64,000 nucleotides of DNA from Microbacterium natoriense (GCF_030816295.1 NZ_JAUSXV010000001.1:310001-374000); one strand, 5' to 3'. Numbered from the stretch's first letter, positions 25,478-33,939 are shown. The notes: generated by a model from the letters alone, not told the origin. Numbers and translations: made by a program.

Positions 25478-26088
25478 GCGTCCACCCCCAGGCCGACACG
25501 AGCCTTCCGCCGCGGCATCACCTCGGCGAACGACGAGACGATCTCGTCGATGAAGCCGTAGTCCTTCGCCTGGGGCGCGGTGTACCAGCGGTCGTGCAGG
25601 GAGTCCTCGAAGATGCGATCGCGTGGCTGACCGGTGTCGTCGGAGATGAGCCCGAGCACGGTGTCGCGCATGTGCCGCAGATCGTCCGCCTGCGTCTCGA
25701 TCTCGACAGCGGAGCCGCCGATGCCCGCCGATCCCTGATGCATGAGGATCCGCGCGTGCGGCAGCGCTCGACGTTTTCCTGCGGTCCCCGCGGAGAGCAG
25801 GAACTGACCGGCGCTGCAGGCGAGCCCGAGCGCGAGGGTCGAGACGTCGTTCGGCACGAGCTTCATGAGGTCGCGGATCGCGAGCATCGACGGCACCGAG
25901 CCGCCGGGCGAATGGATCCACAGGGCGATGTCGGCTATCGGGTCCTCGGCCGACAGGGTGAGCAGCTGCGTCATCAGCAGCGTGCCGTTGTCGTCGTCGA
26001 GGGCTCCGTCGAGCACGAGGATGCGCTCGTGGAACAGCGCCCTGCGGGCTTCGGGTCCGAACTGCGGGATGGGGTTCTCTTCGCTCAT
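25474..26088 (-). CDS. clpP: ATP-dependent Clp protease proteolytic subunit
   Basis: A 204-residue ClpP with an intact triad: Ser92 in LACSAGQFLLSAG, His117 in RILMHQGSAG and Asp162 (FEDSLHDRW, aligned with the E. coli ERDTERDRF region). It is promoter-proximal and coupled to the second, Ser-less subunit by ATGA. The sequence departs from house-keeping ClpP1/ClpP2 (MHQGSAGIGGSAVEIE rather than MHQPLGG), which with the adjacent ClgR/PopR-like gene suggests the accessory ClpP3/ClpP4 class. It assembles with an AAA+ unfoldase, not encoded here, in the cytoplasm. Confidence 0.88.
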   Translation of the reverse strand: MSEENPIPQFGPEARRALFHERILVLDGALDDDNGTLLMTQLLTLSAEDPIADIALWIHSPGGSVPSMLAIRDLMKLVPNDVSTLALGLACSAGQFLLSAGTAGKRRALPHARILMHQGSAGIGGSAVEIETQADDLRHMRDTVLGLISDDTGQPRDRIFEDSLHDRWYTAPQAKDYGFIDEIVSSFAEVMPRRKARVGLGVDA

Positions 26089-26140
26089 GGGCCCAGCATC
26101 CCCCGCTCCCCCCGGCCCCGCTCCGGAATCCGCCCTGAGC

Positions 26141-26161
26141 GGCTCTGCCGACAGCGGAGCC
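26141..26161. promoter_or_regulatory. ClgR-box-like inverted repeat upstream of clpP
   Basis: GGCTCTGC, CGACA, GCGGAGCC: an 8-bp inverted repeat with one mismatch, about 53 bp upstream of the first clpP start. Its core TGCCGACAGCG (26146-26156) fits the corynebacterial ClgR core CGCYNANRGCG, as I recall it, at all but the first base. A role in binding the neighbouring ClgR/PopR-like protein is inferred. It also lies between divergent genes, so it could influence the thioesterase. Confidence 0.45.
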
Positions 26162-26205
26162 GGGCTGTAACACCCCCGACTCACGACCCTCCTACCCTCG
26201 GAGAC

Positions 26206-26667
26206 ATGGCGAAGCAGAAGGAACCGACATGGTCGGAAGACGGGCTGAACTTCCGCACGCGCAAGTGGGTTCGGCCCGAGGATCTCAACGCGAACGGCTC
26301 GCTGTTCGGCGGAAGCCTCTTGAAATGGATCGACGAGGAAGCGGCCATCTACGCGATCGTCCAGCTCGGCAACCATCGGGCGGTGACCAAGCACATCTCG
26401 GAGATCACCTTCGAGGCATCCGCGGTGCAGGGTGATCTGATCGAGATCGGCCTGAAGGCCACGCACTTCGGCACCACCTCGCTCACGATGCGCGCGGTGG
26501 CTCGCAACATGATCACGCGCAAGCGGATCCTCACGATCGACAAGATCGTGTTCGTGAGCCTGGGCGACGACGGCAAGCCGACGCCGCACGGCTACCGCGA
26601 GATCACCTACGACCGCGATCGGATGCCGACGGAGCACGCGGTGACCGGGACGATCCGCCTGCCGTAG
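26206..26667 (+). CDS. Acyl-CoA thioesterase (hotdog fold, YciA type)
   Basis: A 153-residue hotdog-fold thioesterase. The helix motif NANGSLFGGSLLKWIDEEAAIYA carries the Asn/Asp catalytic region of the YciA/4HBT class. SEITFEASAVQGDLIEI and LGDDGKPTPHGY complete the fold. It hydrolyses acyl-CoAs. The chain length is not predictable. It is divergent from the clpP operon and convergent with the trans-sulfuration enzyme (11 bp gap). Confidence 0.88.
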   Translation: MAKQKEPTWSEDGLNFRTRKWVRPEDLNANGSLFGGSLLKWIDEEAAIYAIVQLGNHRAVTKHISEITFEASAVQGDLIEIGLKATHFGTTSLTMRAVARNMITRKRILTIDKIVFVSLGDDGKPTPHGYREITYDRDRMPTEHAVTGTIRLP

Positions 26668-26678
26668 CGGGGTTGCTC

Positions 26679-27929
26679 TCAGCGCACCGCGTGCAGCTCC
26701 TCCGGGGCCGCCCCGGCGGTCTCGTCGGCAGGCAGTGCAGCGAAGGCCCGGGCGAGATCGGCGATGAGATCGTCGGCGTTCTCGAGCCCGATCGACAGCC
26801 GCAGCACGTCGGCGGCGGGACGCGCCTCCGGCGGCACCGGCCGGTGGGTGAGCGCCGCCGGATGCTGGATGAGAGAGTCGACTCCGCCCAGCGACACGGC
26901 GTGCGTGAACAGCTCGGTGGCGGAGGTGACGGCGGATGCGGCGGCGAAGCCGCCCCGCATCCGCATCGCGATCATCGCGCCTGTTCCGCGCATCTGTCGT
27001 TCGAGGATGCCGTGCTGATCCCCGTCGAGTCCGGGGTAAGACCCCTTGCTTCTAAGCCCGGGGTACCATACCTCGGCGACCTCCGGCCGATCGATCAGCC
27101 ACTGCACGATGCGACGAGCGCTCTCCTGCTGGGCCCGCATGCGCACGGGCAGGGTCGTGAGCCCGCGGTGCAGCAGGTACGCGCCGAGCGGATGCAGCAG
27201 TCCTCCGGTGACGGCGCGCACCCGCCGCAGCGCCTCGGCGGTCTGCTCGCTGCACGCGACCACGCCGGCGATCACGTCGCCGTGCCCGCCGAGGTACTTC
27301 GTCGCGCTGTGCAGCGACATGGCCGCGCCCAGGTCGATCGGGTTCTGCAGCACAGGCGTCGCGAAGGTGTTGTCGACGACCACCGGAACGCCGCCGGCCT
27401 GCGCGACGACGGCCGCGATGTCGGCGATGTCGAGTGTGGGGTTCGCCGGGGTCTCGACGACGACGAGACCCGTGTCGGGTCGGATGCTCGACGCGACCTC
27501 GTCAGGCTCGCAGTACGTGGTCTCGACTCCCAGCAGCCCGGAGCCGAGCAGGTGATCGGTGCCGCCGTAGAGCGGACGCACGGCGACCACGTGGCGCTTC
27601 CCCGCGGCGGCGCCGTGCGCGAGGATGACCGCGGTCATGGCCGCCATGCCCGAGGCGAATGCGACCGACGCCTCCGCGTGCTCGAGCTCGGCGAGCGCCT
27701 CTTCGAAACGGGCGACCGTGGGGTTCCACAGCCGCGCGTAGACCATGCTGCCGTCGGCCGGCGGGCGTCCGCCCGTGGCCATGGCCTCGTACGACTCGCC
27801 GCCCCGTTCGATGTCGGGAAGCGGGTTCGTCGTCGAGAGGTCGATCGGCAGCGCATGGACCCCGAGACCTTGGAGGTCGGAACGGCCGCTGTGGACGGCG
27901 ACGGTATCAGGATGCAGCGGTGCAGTCAT
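26679..27929 (-). CDS. Cystathionine gamma-lyase-type PLP enzyme
   Basis: A 416-residue Cys/Met-metabolism PLP enzyme. The PLP lysine is Lys211 in LHSATKYLGGHGDVIAG, with the phosphate-binding YARLWNPT and the ASGMAAMTA segment. It could be cystathionine gamma-lyase, gamma-synthase or methionine gamma-lyase. Motifs alone do not settle it. The ATG at 27929 gives MTAPLHPDTVAVHSGR, the standard start. It is divergent from an Lrp-family gene across 112 bp, the classical position for an Lrp-type regulator of an amino-acid enzyme. Confidence 0.85.
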   Translation of the reverse strand: MTAPLHPDTVAVHSGRSDLQGLGVHALPIDLSTTNPLPDIERGGESYEAMATGGRPPADGSMVYARLWNPTVARFEEALAELEHAEASVAFASGMAAMTAVILAHGAAAGKRHVVAVRPLYGGTDHLLGSGLLGVETTYCEPDEVASSIRPDTGLVVVETPANPTLDIADIAAVVAQAGGVPVVVDNTFATPVLQNPIDLGAAMSLHSATKYLGGHGDVIAGVVACSEQTAEALRRVRAVTGGLLHPLGAYLLHRGLTTLPVRMRAQQESARRIVQWLIDRPEVAEVWYPGLRSKGSYPGLDGDQHGILERQMRGTGAMIAMRMRGGFAAASAVTSATELFTHAVSLGGVDSLIQHPAALTHRPVPPEARPAADVLRLSIGLENADDLIADLARAFAALPADETAGAAPEELHAVR

Positions 27930-28041
27930 GCTTCCACGTTGCCTGAATCTCAATGAATGCGCTCTGATTCGACAGCATCCGTGATCAATCGTGTGATTCT
28001 CGCTATTCTGAGCCGACACGGGCATCCGAGGAGGGATACGG

Positions 28042-28510
28042 TTGGCGAAAGCGCAACTCGATGAGGTCGATCTCGAGATCCTCGCGATCCTGACCCGCGA
28101 CGCCGAGATCACGAACAAGTCCCTCGCGCACCGGCTGGGTCTCGCCGAGTCGACGTGCGCACACCGGGTGCGGGCGCTGCGCGAGCGCGGCGTCATCCGC
28201 GACACCCGCATCCGCGTCGACGGCGCCGCCCTCGGATTCCCGCTGCAGGCGATCATCAAGGTGCGTCTCGCGAACCACACCGGGGAGAAGGTCACGGCGC
28301 TGTTCGACGCGCTGGTGAGCATCCCCCGGCGTGCTGCAGGTGTTCCACGTCGCGGGGGTCGACGACTTCCTCGTGCACGTCGCCGTGCAGGACGCGACGG
28401 CGCTGCGTGACATCGTGCTCGAGCACATCACCGTCCACCCCGTCGTGCGCGGCACCGAGACGCAGCTCGTGTTCGAGCTCCGCGACGGCGGCGGGCTTCT
28501 CGCGCGCTGA
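28042..28510 (+). pseudogene. Lrp/AsnC family regulator, interrupted by a +1 frameshift
   Basis: Starts at TTG 28042 after GAGGAGGG. The N-terminal HTH is intact (DVDLEILAILTRDAEI-type region and NKSLAHRLGLAESTCAHRVRAL), and the RAM domain reads normally to ALVSIP. The frame then shifts at CCCCC (28323-28327). Deleting one C restores GVLQVFHVAGVDDFLVHVAV through to the stop at 28508-28510, giving a normal 155-residue Lrp protein. As written, translation ends at 28410 with an unrelated tail. It may be a sequencing error or a real lesion. It is divergent from the cystathionine-lyase-type gene, its probable target. Confidence 0.85.
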
Positions 28511-28535
28511 CCCGCGTACGGATCGCGGAGCCGAT

Positions 28536-28598
28536 GACGAATCGCGGATGCCGTCACGCAGAAGAATCCGTGAATCGTCACCGCATCCGCGATTCGTC
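28536..28598. repeat. Palindromic intergenic repeat, family C
   Basis: GACGAATCGCGGATGC (28536-28551) and its exact reverse complement GCATCCGCGATTCGTC (28583-28598) form a perfect 16-bp stem with a 31-nt loop containing CCGTGAATCGTCAC. A related copy with arms GACGAATCACGG occurs at 62495-62575. It sits between the Lrp gene and the acyl-CoA synthetase. Confidence 0.75.
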
Positions 28599-28667
28599 GC
28601 GCCGCGCTCGCGCGTCGCCGCGGTGAACGCCAGGATGGAACCGGCACATGAAGCAAAGGAGCACCGA

Positions 28668-30371
28668 ATGAGCCGCAGAGCCACCGCAGCGACGACCGCG
28701 ATCCGCGACATGCGCGACTTCCTGTTCGCGAACGCCACCGACTACGAGGCGGCGCGGGCGGGCTTCTCGTGGCCGCGCCCGAGCGAGTTCAACTTCGCGC
28801 TGGAGTGGTTCGACGTCGTCGCCGGCGAGAAACCCGACCGCCCCGCCGTGCAGATCGTCGAGGCCGACCTGTCGCTGCACGCATGGACCTACAGCGAACT
28901 CTCCGCCCGATCCGACCAGGTCGCGAACTGGCTGACCGGCATCGGCGTCCGCCGTGGGGACCACGTCATCGTGATGCTCGGCAACATGATCGAGCTGTGG
29001 GAGGTGATGCTCGCGATCACCAAGATCGGCGCGGTCTCGATCCCCACCTCGACGCTGCTGTCGGCATCCGATCTGGCCTACCGCATCGAGCACGGCCGCG
29101 CTCGCGCGGTCGTGACCCTGGGTTCGCTCGCGAGCCGGCTCGACGGCGTCGACGTGCTGCGCATCGGCGTGGGAGACGACGTCCCGGTCGACTGGATGCG
29201 GTTCGAGGACTCGGCGGACGCGCCGACGGCGTTCGAACCGGAGGCGGCGACCCCGGCATCAGACACCGCCCTGCTCTACTTCACGAGCGGCACCACCAGC
29301 CGGCCCAAGCTCGTGCAGCACACCCACGTGTCGTACCCGATCGGGCATCTGTCGACCATGTGGTGGCTGGGCGTGCGGCCCGACGACGTGCACCTGAACA
29401 TCTCCTCCCCCGGCTGGGCGAAGCATGCGTGGTCGAGCTTCTTCTCGCCCTTCCTCGCCGAGGCGACCGTGTTCGTCTACAACTACGACCGCTTCGACGC
29501 GAACGCCCTCATGCAGGTGATGGACGCGCATCACGTGTCGACGTTCTGCGCTCCGCCGACGGTGTGGCGGATGCTGATCCAGGCCGATCTCGGCCGGCTC
29601 ACCCATCCGCCGCGCGAGCTGGTGGGGGCCGGAGAGCCGCTGAATCCCGAGGTGATCGAACGGGTGCAGGGCGCCTGGGGTGGCACGATCCGCGATGGCT
29701 TCGGACAGACGGAGATGACGGCCTGCATCGGCAACTCCCCCGGCCAGCCCGTCAAGATCGGCTCGATGGGCCGACCTCTTCCGGGTTATCCGGTCGTGCT
29801 GCTCGACCCGGTGACGGGTGCTGTGGCGGATGCCGAGGGAGAGATCGCCCTCGACTTGTCGCAGCCGCCGCTCGGGCTGATGGCCGGCTACTACGACGAT
29901 GCGGACAAGACGGCGCAGTCCCGCACCGGCGGATTCCACCACACCGGCGATATCGCCACGCGTGACGCGGAGGGCTATCTGACCTACATCGGGCGGGCGG
30001 ATGACGTCTTCAAGGCCTCCGACTACAAGATCTCGCCGTTCGAGCTCGAGTCGGTGCTGCTCGAGCACGACCTCGTCGTCGAGGCGGCCGTGATCCCCAG
30101 CCCCGATCCCACGCGGCTCGCGGTGCCGAAGGCGTACGTGTGCCTTCGGGCGGATGCGACGGATGCCGAAGCGGATGCCGCCCGCGCGATCTTCGCCTAC
30201 GCACACGACCGCCTGTCGTCGCACCTCTGGGTGCGGATCATCGAGTTCGTGCCGGAACTGCCCAAGACCATCTCGGGCAAGATCCGTCGCGTCGAACTGC
30301 GTGCGCGCGAGGCGGCACGTGTGGGCTCGGGAGACGAGGCCGGCCAGCACCGCGACCGGGACTACCGCTGA
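28668..30371 (+). CDS. AMP-dependent acyl-CoA synthetase (medium-chain type)
   Basis: A 567-residue ANL-superfamily ligase that activates a carboxylic acid to acyl-AMP and then acyl-CoA. The P-loop motif is LLYFTSGTTSRPKLVQHTH, the hinge TGDIATRDAEGYLTYIGRADD, and the catalytic C-terminal lysine is in ELPKTISGKIRRVEL. Overall layout matches ACSM/butyryl-CoA synthetase relatives. The ATG at 28668 has AAAGGA at a 7-nt spacing. It stands alone between the broken Lrp gene and a convergent small membrane protein. Confidence 0.9.
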   Translation: MSRRATAATTAIRDMRDFLFANATDYEAARAGFSWPRPSEFNFALEWFDVVAGEKPDRPAVQIVEADLSLHAWTYSELSARSDQVANWLTGIGVRRGDHVIVMLGNMIELWEVMLAITKIGAVSIPTSTLLSASDLAYRIEHGRARAVVTLGSLASRLDGVDVLRIGVGDDVPVDWMRFEDSADAPTAFEPEAATPASDTALLYFTSGTTSRPKLVQHTHVSYPIGHLSTMWWLGVRPDDVHLNISSPGWAKHAWSSFFSPFLAEATVFVYNYDRFDANALMQVMDAHHVSTFCAPPTVWRMLIQADLGRLTHPPRELVGAGEPLNPEVIERVQGAWGGTIRDGFGQTEMTACIGNSPGQPVKIGSMGRPLPGYPVVLLDPVTGAVADAEGEIALDLSQPPLGLMAGYYDDADKTAQSRTGGFHHTGDIATRDAEGYLTYIGRADDVFKASDYKISPFELESVLLEHDLVVEAAVIPSPDPTRLAVPKAYVCLRADATDAEADAARAIFAYAHDRLSSHLWVRIIEFVPELPKTISGKIRRVELRAREAARVGSGDEAGQHRDRDYR

Positions 30372-30399
30372 GACGCGTCGAACCAGGGGGCGGACGGGC

Positions 30400-30416
30400 A
30401 CGCCGAAGAACGGCGT
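30400..30416. terminator. Hairpin between convergent genes
   Basis: ACGCCG, AAGAA, CGGCGT: a perfect 6-bp stem in the 58 bp between the acyl-CoA synthetase and the convergent membrane-protein gene. No clear T-run follows. A bidirectional terminator is plausible. Confidence 0.45.
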
Positions 30417-30429
30417 CAGTAGCGCTCGA

Positions 30430-30837
30430 TCAGGCCGCGCGCACCGGATTCGATCGTGCCAGCACGGGCACCGACGTCGTCGTGGGAGCAGAAGCCGTCG
30501 TCGGCGCTTCGGCGGGAGCATCGGCGTCGGCCTTGCGCCGGGGCAACTCGATGCCCTTCGCATTCATGACCCCGCGCACCACCGCACCGATCGCCAGCAT
30601 GCCCACGAGCGCAGCGCTCGACAGCAGCAGCGGCATCCACTGATTAGCGAATCCGGCCACCGAGCTGAGCATCGCCGCGGGGATCCAGATTCCCACAGCT
30701 CCACCACACAGGCCACTGGCCCTTCGCACGATCGCGATGCCGGCGACCAGAGCGCACAGCCCTGCGATCACCGCTCCGACCACGCCGATCGGCACCATGA
30801 TGGCCGCCAGATCGCTGGCCACCCTCCATGTCGTCAT
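30430..30837 (-). CDS. Hypothetical membrane protein
   Basis: A 135-residue protein with three hydrophobic helices (about 10-38, 43-65, 70-90) and a Lys/Arg-rich, then Ala/Thr/Pro-rich cytoplasmic tail ending in NPVRAA. I recognise no family. It is convergent with the acyl-CoA synthetase and upstream of nothing obviously related. Confidence 0.65.
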   Translation of the reverse strand: MTTWRVASDLAAIMVPIGVVGAVIAGLCALVAGIAIVRRASGLCGGAVGIWIPAAMLSSVAGFANQWMPLLLSSAALVGMLAIGAVVRGVMNAKGIELPRRKADADAPAEAPTTASAPTTTSVPVLARSNPVRAA

Positions 30838-30935
30838 GACGACCCCCCGTCAACGGACCTTCCGCACCTTCGAAGTTACGCCGATCCTCAGACGTCGGCA
30901 TCCCTCTGAAGGATGATGTTTCCTACAACGACAGG

Positions 30936-32399
30936 TTAACGCCGCCTCAGTCGTGAGCGCTTCACCACGCGCAGGGGCTGCGTGACGACGGCATCCACGA
31001 CCATCGAACCGTCGACGGGACCGACGATCGCGATCGCCGAGGTCTCGGTCGCCTCGACCGGGTTCACGGGCATGCGCCCCAGGTCGCGGTGCGCGCGGAT
31101 GTACGCCGGCACCAGCAGCAGGATCGCGCTGACCCAGGCGAGCGGGTTGCTGAGCGCGACGCCTGTGAAGTCGATCATCGCGCCGAGGATCACCGCGGCG
31201 GCGACGCGCGCGACGAGCTCGATCACGCCCGTGACGGTCGGCACCAGCGTGTGCCCGAGTCCCTGCAGCGCGCCGCGCAGCACGAACAGCACTCCGAGCG
31301 CCCAGTAGCCGAGCCCGTTCACGATGAGCATGAGATGGGCGAGCTCGACGACGTGATCCGAGCCGTCTCCGACGAACAGGCGCACCATCGGCACGCCGAA
31401 CGCGATGATGAGCGCGCCGATCGCCGCACCGCCCGCGATCGCCATCCAGGTCGCCTCCACGACGCCCCGGCGAATGCGGTCTGGGCGTCGGCCGCCGAGG
31501 TTCTGCGCGGCGTACATAGACACCGCGAGCCCCAGCGACGACAGGAACGCGACGCCGAGGCTGTCGACGCGTGCACCTGTCGTGTAGGCGGCGACGGCCT
31601 CTGCGCCGAGCGTGTTCAGGGCGACCTGCACGGTCAGTGTGCCGATCGCGATGATCGAGGCCTGGAAGCCCATGGGCAGGCCGAGACGCAGATGCTCGGC
31701 GATGTCGCCGCGTGTGATCCTCCAGTCGATCCGGCGCAGATGCAGCAGGGGAAGGCGGCGACGCACGAACTCGAGGCACAGCAGCACCGAGACCGCCTGC
31801 GCGACCACGGTCGCGATCGCCGCGCCCGCAACGCCCCACTCGAGCGGTCCGACCATGAGGATCACGAGACCCGCGTTCAGGGCGCACGAGACCGTGAGGA
31901 AGATCAGCGGAGTGCGGGAGTCGCCGATCGCCCGGATGATCGCCGAGAGGAAGTTGAAGAACATCGTCGCGCCCGCGCCGATGAAGCTGATCTGCGTGAA
32001 GACCGTGGCCTCGGCCATCAGCTCGGGAGGCGTCTGCAGAAGCGCCAGCAGCGGCGCAGAGATGAGAGGCGCGACGATGGTGAGCACGACGCTCGTGATG
32101 CCGGTCAGCAGCACCCCGGTCGCGACGGATCGCCGCACGGCGGCGTCGTCACCAGCGCCGAACGCCTGGGCGATCGGAATCGCGAAACCGCTGGTCAGGC
32201 CCCACGCGAAGCCGAGCAGAAGGAAGAGCAGAGGTCCGGTCGCGCCGACGGCGGCGAGCGAGTCGACACCCAGATGGCGCCCGACGACGATCGCGTCGAC
32301 GAACTGGTACAGCTGCTGGACGACGTTGCCAAGCAGGAGAGGGACGGAGAAGGCGAGGATGACACGCCACGGGCGGCCCGTGGTGAGGGAGGTGGCCAT
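30936..32399 (-). CDS. MATE-family efflux transporter
   Basis: A 487-residue multidrug and toxin extrusion protein with about twelve membrane helices in two MatE repeats. It begins TTGRPWRVILAFSVPLLLGNVVQQLYQFVDAIVVGR-like sequence (VPLLLGNVVQQLYQFVDAIV is diagnostic). The ATG at 32399 was chosen over a longer in-frame extension because the hydrophobic repeat starts 12 residues later. It probably exports cationic compounds by Na+ or H+ antiport. It diverges from the sugar importer operon across a 319 bp regulatory gap. Confidence 0.88.
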   Translation of the reverse strand: MATSLTTGRPWRVILAFSVPLLLGNVVQQLYQFVDAIVVGRHLGVDSLAAVGATGPLLFLLLGFAWGLTSGFAIPIAQAFGAGDDAAVRRSVATGVLLTGITSVVLTIVAPLISAPLLALLQTPPELMAEATVFTQISFIGAGATMFFNFLSAIIRAIGDSRTPLIFLTVSCALNAGLVILMVGPLEWGVAGAAIATVVAQAVSVLLCLEFVRRRLPLLHLRRIDWRITRGDIAEHLRLGLPMGFQASIIAIGTLTVQVALNTLGAEAVAAYTTGARVDSLGVAFLSSLGLAVSMYAAQNLGGRRPDRIRRGVVEATWMAIAGGAAIGALIIAFGVPMVRLFVGDGSDHVVELAHLMLIVNGLGYWALGVLFVLRGALQGLGHTLVPTVTGVIELVARVAAAVILGAMIDFTGVALSNPLAWVSAILLLVPAYIRAHRDLGRMPVNPVEATETSAIAIVGPVDGSMVVDAVVTQPLRVVKRSRLRRR

Positions 32400-32718
32400 G
32401 AGGAAGCGGCTCGCAGAACTGAGGGGCGGATCGGGGGACGACCAGCTTATCGAATCGATTCGGCAAGCGGTATCCCGAACCATCGAGCCCGACTCGCATA
32501 GCACACGTTGACTTCGACACTCGAACCGATTCGACCCGACGACGCCGCTTCGTGCACGAATGAGAGCGGACACATCCGGGAATCACGAATTGATCACGAA
32601 CACTTGACTTCGAGACTCGAACTCAAGGAAAGTATCTGCGGAGCCAGTCCCGAACGACGGGGATTCCGGTCTCGGGGCAAAGGCGCCGAAGACGCATTGC
32701 ACAGCGAAGGAGCTCGTG
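32400..32718. promoter_or_regulatory. Divergent regulatory gap with repeated TTCGA palindromes
   Basis: No gene is seen in these 319 bp. TTCGAGACTCGAA (32609-32621) is a perfect 13-bp palindrome. TTCGACACTCGAA (32513-32525) is the same site with one change. Each is preceded directly by TTGAC, so the 18-nt unit is repeated 96 bp apart. A third palindrome, CGAATCGATTCG, lies at 32451-32462 near the MATE start. The sites probably bind the ROK regulator encoded in the downstream operon. Confidence 0.6.
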
Positions 32719-33870
32719 ATGAAGAAGAAGTACGCACTGGCCGCACTCGGCCTGGTCGGAGCGCTCGCCCTGGCGGGTTGCGGCGGAGCCGGAGCCGGAT
32801 CGACCGGGTCGGAGGGCTCGGGCAGCACCGACAAGGGCGACATGCTCATCGGCGTCTCGATGCCGACCGAGACCTCTGAGCGCTGGATCGCGGACGGCAA
32901 CGCCGTGCAGTCCGGCCTCGAAGACGCCGGCTATCAGGTCGAGCTGCAGTACGCGGGTGACGACATCCCCACCCAGGGTCAGCAGATCGACCAGATGATC
33001 ACGAAGGGCGCCGACCTGCTGATCATCGCCGCCATCGACGGCACGGCCCTGTCGTCGCAGCTCGATGCCGCAGCCGCAGCGAAGATCCCGGTGATCTCCT
33101 ACGACCGCCTGATCCGCGACAGCGACCACGTCGACTTCTACGTGACGTTCGACAACTACAAGGTCGGCGTGCAGCAGGCCACCTCGCTCCTCACAGGTCT
33201 CGGCGTCCTCGACGCCGACGGCAAGGAGACCGGAGAGAAGGGCCCGTTCAACATCGAGCTGTTCGCCGGATCGCTCGACGACAACAACGCGCACTTCTTC
33301 TGGCAGGGCGCGATGGACACGCTGCAGCCGTTCATCGACGACGGCGTCCTCGCCGTTCCCTCGGGCCAGGTCAAGATCGAGCAGGCCGCGACTCTGCGCT
33401 GGGCACAGGAGACCGCGCAGAAGCGCATGGAGGACCTGCTCACCGCCACGTACGGCAACGGCACCAAGCTCGACGGCGTGCTCTCGCCCTACGACGGCAT
33501 CTCGCGCGGCATCATCACGGCGCTGCAGGGCACCGGCGGCTACGGCGCCACCATCGCCGACGGCCTGCCGATCGTCACGGGTCAGGATGCGGAGATCGCG
33601 TCCGTCGCCCTGATCAACCAGGACGTGCAGTTCGCCACGATCTTCAAGGACACCCGCAAGCTCGCCGAGCAGTCGGTCGTCGCCGCGGAGGCCATGCTCG
33701 AGGGCGACGACCCCGAGGCCAACGACACGAAGACCTACGACAACGGCGTGAAGGTCGTGCCGTCGTACCTGCTGCAGTCGGACATCGTCTACAAGGACAA
33801 CATCACCTCGCTCCTCGTCGACTCCGGCTACTGGACGCAGGCCGAGGTCGACTCGGGCGTCGCCGAGTAG
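32719..33870 (+). CDS. chvE: Multiple-monosaccharide ABC transporter binding protein (ChvE family)
   Basis: A 383-residue lipoprotein (signal with lipobox LAGC, anchored at Cys21) of the ChvE/MmsE-type periplasmic-binding family: IGVSMPTETSERWIADGNAV and YDRLIRDSDHVDFYVTFDN are characteristic. It should bind pentoses or hexoses such as xylose, arabinose or galactose. GTG 32716 immediately precedes the ATG. It is the first gene of the chvE-gguA-gguB-ROK-ATPase operon, separated from gguA by a strong hairpin. Confidence 0.9.
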   Translation: MKKKYALAALGLVGALALAGCGGAGAGSTGSEGSGSTDKGDMLIGVSMPTETSERWIADGNAVQSGLEDAGYQVELQYAGDDIPTQGQQIDQMITKGADLLIIAAIDGTALSSQLDAAAAAKIPVISYDRLIRDSDHVDFYVTFDNYKVGVQQATSLLTGLGVLDADGKETGEKGPFNIELFAGSLDDNNAHFFWQGAMDTLQPFIDDGVLAVPSGQVKIEQAATLRWAQETAQKRMEDLLTATYGNGTKLDGVLSPYDGISRGIITALQGTGGYGATIADGLPIVTGQDAEIASVALINQDVQFATIFKDTRKLAEQSVVAAEAMLEGDDPEANDTKTYDNGVKVVPSYLLQSDIVYKDNITSLLVDSGYWTQAEVDSGVAE

Positions 33871-33879
33871 TCTCCTCCC

Positions 33880-33916
33880 GTCGGGGCGTGCGGCCGGCAA
33901 GGCCGCACGCCCCGAC
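33880..33916 (+). terminator. Strong intercistronic hairpin between chvE and gguA
   Basis: GTCGGGGCGTGCGGCC (33880-33895), loop GGCAA, GGCCGCACGCCCCGAC (33901-33916): a perfect 16-bp GC-rich stem. It lies between the binding-protein gene and its ATPase gene, where such hairpins usually stabilise or attenuate so that more binding protein is made. The following CTCTTC is only weakly T-rich. Confidence 0.75.
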
Positions 33917-33939
33917 TCTTCACGAAAGGACATCGGGTC

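Noticed and set aside
28155..28667. Plus-strand extension of the acyl-CoA synthetase into the Lrp gene
   Set aside because: Arg/Pro-rich shadow. The true Lrp frame covers this region, and the synthetase begins at 28668 with a clear RBS.
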